NCBI RefSeq assembly: GCF_007988805.1
Contig: NZ_BJUV01000018.1
Span: 1 to 64,000 of the forward strand
DNA: 64,000 bases
From: Frigoribacterium faeni
Lineage (GTDB): Bacteria; Actinomycetota; Actinomycetes; Actinomycetales; Microbacteriaceae
Direction of reading: 5' to 3'
The position numbers and the translations under genes were made by a program. Shown one piece after another: positions 57,249 to 64,000 of the stretch; within the stretch, counting starts at the first letter, position 1, and each line of letters begins with the position of its first letter. The notes beneath the pieces are model-generated. The model worked only from the letters and a program-made list of their open reading frames with translations. It ran no database searches and was not told where the DNA came from.

Positions 57249-58702
57249 GCGTCGCGCCGTTCGCCGTCGGCGGTGGAGGCGGTGGTGACCGTCGACTCGT
57301 CGGCGCCCTGCCCCAGAGACGGGGCTGCGCCTCCTCGGCTCCGGTAGTAGAGGAACACCCCGGCACCGAGCAGCAGCCAGACCAGGCCGCCGATCTTCGC
57401 CTCGGGTGCGGCGTTGACCAGTACGTAGCCGATGACGAGGAAACCGATCACGGGTACCACCAGGTGCAGCAGCCAGTTGCGCGACTTCTTCCTGACGACG
57501 TAGTGCACGACGACCGAGACATGCAGCAGCATGAAACCGAACAGGGCCCCGAAGTTGACCAGTGAGGCGATCAGGTCGATCTGCCCGACGAAGAACAGCA
57601 CGAGCACGGCCGACAGCGCCGAGACGACCAGGATCGCCGCCTGCGGCACCTGACGGGCGTTGATCTTCGACAGGAACGCGGGCAGCTGCTTGTCGCGGCT
57701 CATCGAGAAGAGCAGACGCGACGTCGCGGCCTGCGCGGCCATCGCGTTGGCGATGCCGACCGCGAGAACGTTGACCACGAAGAACGCCGTAGCCCAGCCG
57801 CTGTTCGACGCCGCTCGCACCAGGTCGAAGAACGCGTTGCCGGCTTCGCCCTCGGGGAACGAATCGCGACCCGCGGCGAGCGCGCTGGCCAGCCAGGTCT
57901 GAAGGATGAAGCAGAATGCGACGATGAACAGGGCGATGATCATCGCCTTGCCCGCGCCCCCACGCTTGCCGGTGCTCTCCTCGGACAGGGTCGAGATGCC
58001 GTCGAAGCCGAGGAAGCTGAGCACTGCGATCGAGAGCGCCGAGGCGATCAGGGGTGCGGTGACCTTGCTCGAGTCCCAGATCGGGTCGCTGGTGAACTCC
58101 GCCCCCGGGATCGTGCCGTTGTTGAGAGCGATCACGGCGATGATGACGAAGACGGCGATGAACACGACCTCGATCGCGAGGAAGACCCGGTTCATCAGCT
58201 TGATCGAGCTGATGCCGAGCAGGTTCACCGCGGTGTTGATCGCGACGAAGATCAGCGCCCACATCCAGCGAGCACTGCCGGGAAAGATCCCGATCATCGA
58301 CTCGGCGGCGAACACGTAGAGCAGCGTCGGCACGAGCAGGTAGTCGAGCAGGATGGCCCAGCCCGCGAAGAACCCGGCGATCGGGTGGATGCCGCGGCCG
58401 ACGTACGAGAAGACCGACCCCGCCAGCGGGATCGATTTGGCCATCTGCGCGTAGGCGAGCGCCGTGAAGATCATCGCGACGAGGCCGACCAGGTACACCA
58501 ACGGCACCATCCCGGACGACGCGTTGTAGACGGTGCCGAAGATCGCCCAGGGCGCGATCGGCACCATGAAGATGAGTCCGTAGATCAGCAGGTCGACGGT
58601 CGAGACCGACCGTTTCAGCTCCTGCTTGTAGCCGTACTGCTCGAGTTGCTGCTGGTTGCTCAGCTCGCCGCCGGGGGCGCCGGGTTTCGTGTTCGTCGAC
58701 AT
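57245..58702 (-). CDS. APC-superfamily amino acid permease
   Basis: 485 residues, 12 predicted membrane helices. APC features include YGLIFMVPIAPWAIFG (helix 1, about 40-55), VFSYVGRGIHPIAGFFAGW, and FLGFDGISTLSEE (helix 6 unwound region, about 225-237). A soluble C-terminal tail (GAAPSLGQGADEST) follows. The amino-acid substrate is unknown; the genetic link to an amidase suggests a proline- or amide-like solute. It lies between the iminopeptidase gene and the amidase gene on the same strand. Confidence 0.9.
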   Translation of the reverse strand: MSTNTKPGAPGGELSNQQQLEQYGYKQELKRSVSTVDLLIYGLIFMVPIAPWAIFGTVYNASSGMVPLVYLVGLVAMIFTALAYAQMAKSIPLAGSVFSYVGRGIHPIAGFFAGWAILLDYLLVPTLLYVFAAESMIGIFPGSARWMWALIFVAINTAVNLLGISSIKLMNRVFLAIEVVFIAVFVIIAVIALNNGTIPGAEFTSDPIWDSSKVTAPLIASALSIAVLSFLGFDGISTLSEESTGKRGGAGKAMIIALFIVAFCFILQTWLASALAAGRDSFPEGEAGNAFFDLVRAASNSGWATAFFVVNVLAVGIANAMAAQAATSRLLFSMSRDKQLPAFLSKINARQVPQAAILVVSALSAVLVLFFVGQIDLIASLVNFGALFGFMLLHVSVVVHYVVRKKSRNWLLHLVVPVIGFLVIGYVLVNAAPEAKIGGLVWLLLGAGVFLYYRSRGGAAPSLGQGADESTVTTASTADGERRDA

Positions 58703-58817
58703 GGTGTGCTCTCTCGCTCGGGTGGGACGCGGTGGGGTGGAGCCGGGTCAGGAGGCGGGGTGCGGGTCGGGATGTGCGGCGCAGGCGGGAGGCGCGCTGA
58801 CGGTCGCGTGGGCGACA

Positions 58818-59723
58818 TCAGGCGTCGTCGTGCTCCGCGAGGAACGCGGCGACGACGGCCCGGAACGCTTCGGGCTGCTCCAGGTGGGCGCAGTGGCTCG
58901 CTCCCGGGAGCACGTGCGACCGCACGTCGGCGATCGACTCGACGAAGGGCAGCCAGGTGGCGGGCGTCGCCTCGTCGAACTCGCCGGCCACGACGAGCGT
59001 CGGAGCCGTGATCGACGGCAGGCGGTCGACGATGCTCCAGTCGCGCATCGTGCCGATCACGTGGAACTCGTTCGGCCCGTTCATCGTGTGATAAACGGTC
59101 GGCTCGGCCTCCATCTGCGCCTCGCTGTCGACGAAGTCCTGGGGCATCGGCAGGACGCGGCAGACGTGACGCTCGTAGAAGACCTGGGTCGCCGCGAGGT
59201 ACTCGGGGTCGGAGGTGGTGCCGTCCTCCTCGTGACGGCGGAGCGCCTCCTCGGTCTCCGTCGGCAGCTGCGCACGCAGCTCGGCCGCGCCGTCGACCCA
59301 CAGCTGCATCGAGGCGGGCGAGTTGCAGATGGCCAGGCTCGCGAGGCCCCGCGGCTGTCGCACGGCGATCTCGGCCCCGAGCATGCCGCCCCACGACTGG
59401 CCGAGCACGTGGAACCGGTCGAGACCGAGGTGCGCCACCAGGGCGTCGAACTCCGCCACGAAGAACGCCGGCGTCCAGGTCTCGACGGGGGCGTCGGGGC
59501 GGTGGCTGCTGCGCCCGCAGCCGAACTGGTCGTAATGGACGACGGTGCGTCCGGTCTCGTCGGCGAGCGCGGCGAGGTTCCTCAGGTAGTCGTGAGCCAT
59601 GCCGGGGCCGCCGTGCAGCACGACGAGCGGGAGGGCGCCGGGGCGGGGCTCGTCGGGGGCGGTGACCTGGAACCAGGTCTCGCCATCGCGGAAGGGGAGG
59701 GTGGAGGAGGTGCTCGCTGACAT
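58818..59723 (-). CDS. Proline iminopeptidase-like alpha/beta hydrolase
   Basis: 301 residues. Oxyanion motif LHGGPGMAHDY (about 36-46), DQFGCGRSSH (about 63), nucleophile elbow GQSWGGMLG (about 107) and catalytic His in GASHCAHLEQP (about 275) match the proline-iminopeptidase/S33 family. The GGxGx region is typical for peptidases that release N-terminal Pro or amino-acid amides. It is followed in the same direction by the APC permease (115 bp) and amidase, and is divergent from the GntR gene. Confidence 0.9.
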   Translation of the reverse strand: MSASTSSTLPFRDGETWFQVTAPDEPRPGALPLVVLHGGPGMAHDYLRNLAALADETGRTVVHYDQFGCGRSSHRPDAPVETWTPAFFVAEFDALVAHLGLDRFHVLGQSWGGMLGAEIAVRQPRGLASLAICNSPASMQLWVDGAAELRAQLPTETEEALRRHEEDGTTSDPEYLAATQVFYERHVCRVLPMPQDFVDSEAQMEAEPTVYHTMNGPNEFHVIGTMRDWSIVDRLPSITAPTLVVAGEFDEATPATWLPFVESIADVRSHVLPGASHCAHLEQPEAFRAVVAAFLAEHDDA

Positions 59724-59747
59724 GCGGGACAGTGTGCGACACGAAAT

Positions 59748-59764
59748 GGTCTCGTGCCAAGACC
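59748..59764. promoter_or_regulatory. GGTCT-N7-AGACC operator upstream of the iminopeptidase gene
   Basis: The inverted repeat GGTCT (59748-59752) and AGACC (59760-59764) lies between the divergent iminopeptidase and GntR genes. It is the size and symmetry expected for a FadR-subfamily GntR dimer. Assignment by position. Confidence 0.55.
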
Positions 59765-59818
59765 TTTCTTCGTGACTTAACGTGGGTGTAACACGACGCC
59801 GCTCGGAGGGGACGACGC

Positions 59819-60649
59819 ATGACGCAGCGCGAGGCACCGAGCGAGAGCGCGGGCGCGGAGGCGACCGCGGGCTCGGCGGTGGACGTCGACACGGGATCGG
59901 CCCCGGGTGGCGACACGGGCTCGGGTGCGTTGGCGGCCCCGCTCGAGTCGTCGAGCCGGGTCGACGACGTGACCGACCGTCTGGTCACCGCCATCGCGAC
60001 CGGGGAGTACCTGCCCGGCCAACGCCTCCCGGCCGAGCGCGATCTCGCGGCATCGCTGCGCGCCGGACGGATGACGGTGCGGGCGGCGCTCGCCCGGCTG
60101 GTCGACCAGGGCATGATCGAGACCCAGCGCGGTCGCGGGGGCGGCTCGTTCGTGCGAGAGCAGCACACGACGTCGTCCGACGCGGTCGCGCAGCGCACCC
60201 TGACGGCCAGGTGGTCCACCCTGCGCGACACCAGCGACGCGATCGGCCGGCTGCACGGCACCGTCGCCGAGGCCGCCGCCGAGAACCGCACGCCGGCCGA
60301 CGCCGAGCTGCTGCGCGAGCGACTCGAGGGCTACCGCCGCGCCGAGTCGGGGCGCGCCTCACAGCGGGCCGACGAGCTGCTGCACGTGGCCATCGCCGAC
60401 GCCGCGCACAACGCGACCCTGCGCGACGTGCTCTTCGACCTGGAGGCGCGGGTCAGCATCTCCGCGCCGGCCCACCTCTGGGGCGGCCCCGACGGCATGC
60501 GCGAGATGGAGCTCCGGGCACTGGCCGACCACGAGGCGCTGGTCGACGCGATCTGCGCGGGACACGCCTCCCAGGCGGCGAGCATCGCTCGCGAGCACGT
60601 CAAGATCGACCTCGAGCTGCTCGAGCGGGTGCTTCACCGGCACGATTGA
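59819..60649 (+). CDS. GntR-family (FadR subfamily) regulator
   Basis: 276 residues. A 45-residue Ala/Ser/Thr/Gly extension precedes the winged helix (RVDDVTDRLVTAIATGEYLPGQRLP, ERDLAASLRAGRMTVRAALARL, about 47-110). The FCD-type helical domain follows, with metal or ligand His residues in ELLHVAIADAAHN and ADHEALVDAI. It probably represses the divergent iminopeptidase-permease-amidase operon in response to its substrate. GGAGGGGACG precedes the ATG. Confidence 0.9.
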   Translation: MTQREAPSESAGAEATAGSAVDVDTGSAPGGDTGSGALAAPLESSSRVDDVTDRLVTAIATGEYLPGQRLPAERDLAASLRAGRMTVRAALARLVDQGMIETQRGRGGGSFVREQHTTSSDAVAQRTLTARWSTLRDTSDAIGRLHGTVAEAAAENRTPADAELLRERLEGYRRAESGRASQRADELLHVAIADAAHNATLRDVLFDLEARVSISAPAHLWGGPDGMREMELRALADHEALVDAICAGHASQAASIAREHVKIDLELLERVLHRHD

Positions 60650-60705
60650 CGCGCTTCAGCGTGGGTGCTCGACAGCGAGCGGGCTCGAATCGAGCGGGCT
60701 CGAAT

Positions 60706-60761
60706 CGAGTGGTCCGAAGATGCTCTTCCTCGCGGTCGGAAGAGCATCTTCGGACCACTCG
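60706..60761. repeat. 56-bp palindromic element, copy E
   Basis: Arm CGAGTGGTCCGAAGATGCTC with a perfectly complementary right arm; position 10 is C paired with G, unlike other copies. Two 15-bp direct repeats (CGAGCGGGCTCGAAT, 60676-60690 and 60691-60705) abut its first base. It is 56 bp after the GntR stop. Confidence 0.92.
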
Positions 60762-60813
60762 ATCCGGACTGCGGCGGCGGTCATCCTCGAGGCGCACCAC
60801 GGAACGGGAGAAC

Positions 60814-61500
60814 ATGACCACCGCACGAACACTCGCCATCGCAGGGGCCCTTGCGTTCGCCGCGGTGACGCTGACCGGCTGCACCGCCGACTCGACCACC
60901 GCCGACCCCTCGAGCAGCCCGAGCGCCGGAGTCTCGTCGACCCCGAGCACGACCCCGGACTCCTCGGCGGAGGGGGCACCCTCGACGACGCCGGAGCCGA
61001 CCGAGTCCGCCGCCGCACCGGTCGTGACGATCCCCACCGACTGCACGCAGGTCACCGACGCCGACACGTACGCGGCGCAGCTCACCCTCGCACCGCTGAA
61101 CCCCGAGGCCGCACCCCGCCGAGACGGCACGCCCTTCGGCGCGCGCACTCCCGAGGTGCCGCCGACCGACGCCGACCCCGTGGAGATCGTCGACAGCGCG
61201 GCCTCGATCGACTGCCTCTGGCGCGACCCCGGGGCCGACATCACGGGTCTCGAGGTGGCCCTGGGACGACTCGACCAGGCCACGTCGACCTCGCTCCTCG
61301 ACCAGGTCGCCGCCGCGGGCGCGACCTGCACCGACGAGCACGACGGCCGGGTGTGCCAGGTGTCGACGACCACGGAGCCGTACGGCACGGACCTCACGAA
61401 GACGTACTTCGTCCGCGGCGACCTCGTCATCTACGTCAGCCAGTCGAACTACCCGACGGACGACCTGCTCGGCTCGATGCTCGCGCACCTCGAGAGCTGA
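60814..61500 (+). CDS. Lipoprotein with Cys-Trp-Arg-Asp motif, paralogue 2
   Basis: 228 residues. Lipobox VTLTGC-TAD (Cys about 22), a Ser/Thr/Pro linker to about 70, then the same domain as paralogue 1: IPTDCTQVTD, IDCLWRDPGADITGL, GATCTDEHDGRVCQV, KTYFVRGDLVIYVSQSNYPT, DDLLGSM. Similarity to the 55509 gene is evident throughout the domain. GGGAGAAC precedes the ATG. Flanked on both sides by 56-bp palindromes. Function unknown. Confidence 0.8.
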   Translation: MTTARTLAIAGALAFAAVTLTGCTADSTTADPSSSPSAGVSSTPSTTPDSSAEGAPSTTPEPTESAAAPVVTIPTDCTQVTDADTYAAQLTLAPLNPEAAPRRDGTPFGARTPEVPPTDADPVEIVDSAASIDCLWRDPGADITGLEVALGRLDQATSTSLLDQVAAAGATCTDEHDGRVCQVSTTTEPYGTDLTKTYFVRGDLVIYVSQSNYPTDDLLGSMLAHLES

Positions 61501-61559
61501 GCGCGCGCCTCGCCCCCCGCGCCTCGCCTCGCCCCTCGCGCTCGCTCGCGATCTCGGAT

Positions 61560-61615
61560 CGAGTGGTCGGAAGATGCTCTTCCGGGCGCGACGAAGAGCA
61601 TCTTCCGACCACTCG
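61560..61615. repeat. 56-bp palindromic element, copy F
   Basis: Arm CGAGTGGTCGGAAGATGCTC with complementary right arm ending GACCACTCG. It lies 59 bp after the lipoprotein stop. Two 15-bp repeats GCGCGAGCGAGCGAC (61640-61654, 61655-61669) follow 24 bp later. Confidence 0.92.
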
Positions 61616-61990
61616 ATGTGCGCGCGGCCCGTGGAGGGCGCGCGAGCGAGCGACGCGCGAGCGAGCGACGCGCGAGCGCGAGAGTGTGCGGCGCCGCCGG
61701 CCGGGTGGGTGGGCCCGGCTCGGCGGCGACCGCCACGGACGACGTGACTCCGTCGATCTCGACGCACGGCTCTCGCGGGGGGTTCGAGGTGCCGCGCAGA
61801 TCGCCGGGTGGGCGTCACGCAGGGGGAGGACGCTCGTTTCGGGCCGAGTGTCCGCGTGGCTTCAACGCCGTCGGTGCCGACGCTAGCATCCGATACTCAG
61901 CAGTATCGAGTCCCCCTTTTGGGGGACCGACCGCGCGAGGTCGTGATCCTCGACCGAACACCCGCGCAGCATTCACGACCCTCTCGGCAC
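61616..61990. other. Intergenic region with tandem repeats and two adjacent hairpins
   Basis: 375 bp without a convincing gene. After the 15-bp repeats comes a -10-like TAGCAT (61884-61889). Two perfect hairpins follow, GATACT-CAGC-AGTATC (61892-61907) and GTCCCCC-TTTT-GGGGGAC (61910-61927). The second could end the convergent permease transcript. A short RNA from the TAGCAT box through the hairpins is possible but not demonstrated. Confidence 0.5.
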
Positions 61991-63109
61991 TCAGCGGTCC
62001 CGTGCGAGCCGAACCGGGTTGCGGCATGCCGCGACGACAGCCGGCACGCCGGCCACCATGAGCCACACGACCCCTCCGAGGACCACCCACAGGAGTCCTG
62101 ACGGCGGCGGCGCCGCCCCGGCGAGGGCGAGCACCGCGAAGCCCGCACCCGCCGCGGAGACGAGACACCCGGCGAGCACCACCTGCTCGAGGAACAGCAA
62201 CCGCAGCAGCGACCGAGCCGAGGTACCCGACAGACGGTAGGCGGCGATCTCGCTGCTGCGCAGCATCAGCACGAGCCCGGCGACCAGCGCCCCGACCACT
62301 CCGGACCCCGCGGGGAACGCCCGCGCCGGGCTGGCGCTCCACACCTCGCGCAGACTCGTCCCCCCGCTCTCGACGGGGAACGCGCGGACATCGGCCCCTT
62401 CGGTCTCGAGCGCGGCGACGAGCTCCGGTCCGACGTCGCCGGCGGCCGATCCGGAGACGAGTGGCGGCTCCATCTCCACGATGCAGACGGAGGCCCGGTC
62501 CACGTCCGCCGGCAGCGCGAACGAGACGACCGAACCGAGGTCGATCCCGCGTGGCTCGACTCCCCCGACCCGGGCCGAGACCACCCGGTCCCCCGATGCG
62601 AGTCACCACGGCGCCTCCGCTCCGGCCATCGCCACGGCGTCGCCGGCGCCGTCGGCCGGCACGTCCGCCCCGGCGCCCATGGCCACCTCGCCCCCGGCGA
62701 GATCGCGCCCCACCACGGCGTCGACCCCCGCCAGCGCCGGCAGCAGCGTCGTGCTCACGAGCGCCGTGGGCACCCGCCCGGTCTGCACGAACGCCTCTCG
62801 ATCGAGCGGGACGATGACCCCCGCGCGGCGGACGCCGCTTCGGCGGGACAGCGCCTCGCACGACGTTCGCGAGATCCGGGCCTCGTCGGAGTCCGAGACC
62901 GAACCGATCTGGAGGACTCCCTGCCCGGCCTGTTCGCGAGCGAGGTCGTCGCGCCGGAGCTCGTTCTCGACGAACGCCGAACCGAGGGCCGGCGCGAGGC
63001 CGAGGGCGACCGCCACGGCGACGAGCACCACCTGACGGCTGCCCCTGCCCAGGATGTTGAGCAGCGCCTCGCGGAGGAGCGCGGTGATGCGCCAATCGCC
63101 TGTCGTCAT
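61991..63109 (-). pseudogene. FtsX-type ABC permease interrupted by an in-frame TGA
   Basis: The frame is open on both sides of one TGA at 62603-62605. Upstream, 168 residues carry the first membrane helix (VVLVAVAVALGLAPALGSAF) and extracytoplasmic domain; the continuation has the rest of the domain and three membrane helices (about 235-365), typical of a four-helix FtsX/MacB permease. The stop follows Trp (APW-stop-LASGDR) without any base gain or loss, so a nonsense mutation or base error is likely. Readthrough or a split protein cannot be excluded. ATG overlaps the ATPase stop (ATGA). Confidence 0.75.
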
Positions 63110-63780
63110 GCCAGGAGGTACGGCCGCAGGTCGACGCACGCGTCGGCGCTCCGGACGATGAGGTCGTCATGGGTCGCGATCACGACCGTCGCATCGGTCG
63201 TGACTCCGGCGAGCACCTCGGCGACGCGGGCGGCGTTGGCTCCGTCGAGGCTCGCCGTGGGTTCGTCGGCGAAGACGAAGGGCCGTGTCGTCGCGAGCCC
63301 GCGCGCGAGAGAGAGGCGCTGCAGCTCGCCCCCGGAGAGGGTGCGCGAGAACGCGCCGGCGCGGTGGCCCAGCCCCACCTGGGCGAGAGCACGCTCGGCA
63401 GCCTGGCGCGCCTCCTCCATCGTCCGCCCGGCTGCCAGCGGAGCCACCATGACGTTGTCGATGGCCGTGCGGCCGGGCAGGGCGTTGGACCCCTGCGGAA
63501 CCCATGTCACGTCACGGGCTCGCGGCGGGCGTCCGACGGGCGCCGCCCCGTCCGCCGCCCCGTCGCGGCGGTCGCGGTCAGCGAGCTCGTCCGTCGCGAC
63601 GAGGATGCGCCCGTCGGCCACCGGATGCAGTCCGGCGAGCGCGGCGAGCAACGTCGACTTGCCCGAACCGGAAGGCCCGACGACCGCCGTGACGCGCCCG
63701 GGGGCGAACCGATGCGACAGCCCACGGAAGAGGGTCGCGCCTCCGGCCGAGAGCGAGAGGTCGTCGACGATCAGGTGCAC
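63106..63780 (-). CDS. ABC transporter ATP-binding protein (MacB/LolD-like)
   Basis: 224 residues. Walker A GPSGSGKST (about 35-43), signature LSGGELQRLSLARGLA (about 141), Walker B FVFADEPTASLD (about 162), H-loop VIATHD. The Q-loop region is extended by a loop rich in Asp, Gly, Arg and Ala (about 66-90). It should power the FtsX-type permease encoded next, together with the adaptor upstream. GTG 63780 lies in the last bases of the adaptor gene (10-nt overlap). Confidence 0.92.
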   Translation of the reverse strand: MHLIVDDLSLSAGGATLFRGLSHRFAPGRVTAVVGPSGSGKSTLLAALAGLHPVADGRILVATDELADRDRRDGAADGAAPVGRPPRARDVTWVPQGSNALPGRTAIDNVMVAPLAAGRTMEEARQAAERALAQVGLGHRAGAFSRTLSGGELQRLSLARGLATTRPFVFADEPTASLDGANAARVAEVLAGVTTDATVVIATHDDLIVRSADACVDLRPYLLA

Positions 63781-64000
63781 GGCGATCCACCGAGATCGCC
63801 GGCCGTGGGCGCGACGATCACGGTCCGTCCGATCAGGTCGGCGTCGACGTAGGCCACTCCGAGCTCCGAGCTGGGGGCCTCGACGGTGACGGGCACCGGA
63901 CGCGCGCCTCCTTCTCGGGCCTCGTAGACGCACAGCGCCCCGTCCGCACTCGCGACGACGGCCCGGCCGGGTACCGAGCCGAGACGCTGAGGGGAGGCGA
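63771..64000 (-). CDS. Membrane-fusion/adaptor protein, C-terminal part (partial)
   Basis: The last 75 residues of a frame running into the window edge: VPGRAVVASADGALCVYEAR, then PVTVEAPSSELGVAYVDADL, GRTVIVAPT and a final Cys-Thr. The pattern is that of HlyD/MacA-like adaptor C-terminal beta domains (often with a peptidoglycan-binding N-terminal region in actinobacteria). It is the first visible gene of the adaptor-ATPase-permease operon, for export of an unknown peptide or lipid substrate. Confidence 0.7.
   Translation of the reverse strand, partial: ASPQRLGSVPGRAVVASADGALCVYEAREGGARPVPVTVEAPSSELGVAYVDADLIGRTVIVAPTAGDLGGSPCT

Noticed and set aside
23321-61615. 56-bp palindromes as ends of an insertion sequence or attachment sites.
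   Set aside because: No transposase, integrase or target duplication was seen near any copy, and each copy is complete by itself.

Overview
This is a high-GC actinobacterial chromosome segment. Gene content (mycothiol-type ArsC, CGNR/ABATE regulator, LAxTG sortase signal, DtxR/IdeR-type iron boxes, VanRS-like pair), leaderless promoters and GC-rich third codon positions point to Micrococcales, most likely Microbacteriaceae; no rRNA marker is present to confirm this. I see no tRNA, rRNA, CRISPR array, prophage, transposase or replication origin.

Layout. 1-3033: a three-gene minus-strand operon (circularly permuted ATP-grasp, alpha-E, transglutaminase-like). 3318-6250: a repeat-bearing surface protein, a small basic membrane protein and an Fpg/Nei glycosylase. 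6293-10012: TetR regulator, a small unrecognised ORF with an ideal Shine-Dalgarno site, a WxL-like/DUF916 secreted pair, and a membrane-protein/winged-helix module with a double operator. 10126-13980: epimerase, MFS exporter divergent from an ABATE-CGNR regulator across a four-half-site operator, and a LysE exporter. 13937-18795: a van-like locus (D-Ala-D-X ligase, racemase, VanY-like carboxypeptidase, divergent VanRS-like pair). 18843-23289: AraC regulator, holin-like protein, aquaporin, APH(3')-like kinase, SDR. 23425-27715: iron-siderophore ABC uptake with two DtxR/IdeR boxes. 27879-31752: an electron-transfer operon (ferredoxin, NuoF-like, haem-b membrane protein, ApbE, Ser/Thr-rich membrane protein). 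32047-37147: CDP-alcohol transferase, septum-formation-like protein, old yellow enzyme, 3-HIBDH-like reductase, frameshifted acyltransferase. 37294-43577: membrane protein, RecQ, CPBP protease, secreted 5'-nucleotidase. 43806-50619: aroE-aroD, a DUF6458-like protein, sbcDC. 50703-55284: M20 peptidase, ArsC, EEP-phosphatase/esterase pair, lipoprotein. 55509-61500: two paralogous lipoproteins flanking an amidase/permease/iminopeptidase module under a FadR-type GntR. 61991-64000: an MFP-ATPase-permease exporter whose permease carries an in-frame stop.

Three non-coding themes cut across the window. First, at least fourteen genes have a TANNNT -10 box six or seven bases before the start codon, implying leaderless mRNAs; in the iron genes this box lies inside the DtxR/IdeR site. 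Second, six copies of an exactly 56-bp palindrome lie 23-118 bp after stop codons, with compensatory arm substitutions, and five have short GC-rich tandem repeats beside them. Third, the word GACCCGCGCCTCCTCGGCT recurs between genes, and its 15-bp core is duplicated inside the aroE coding sequence.
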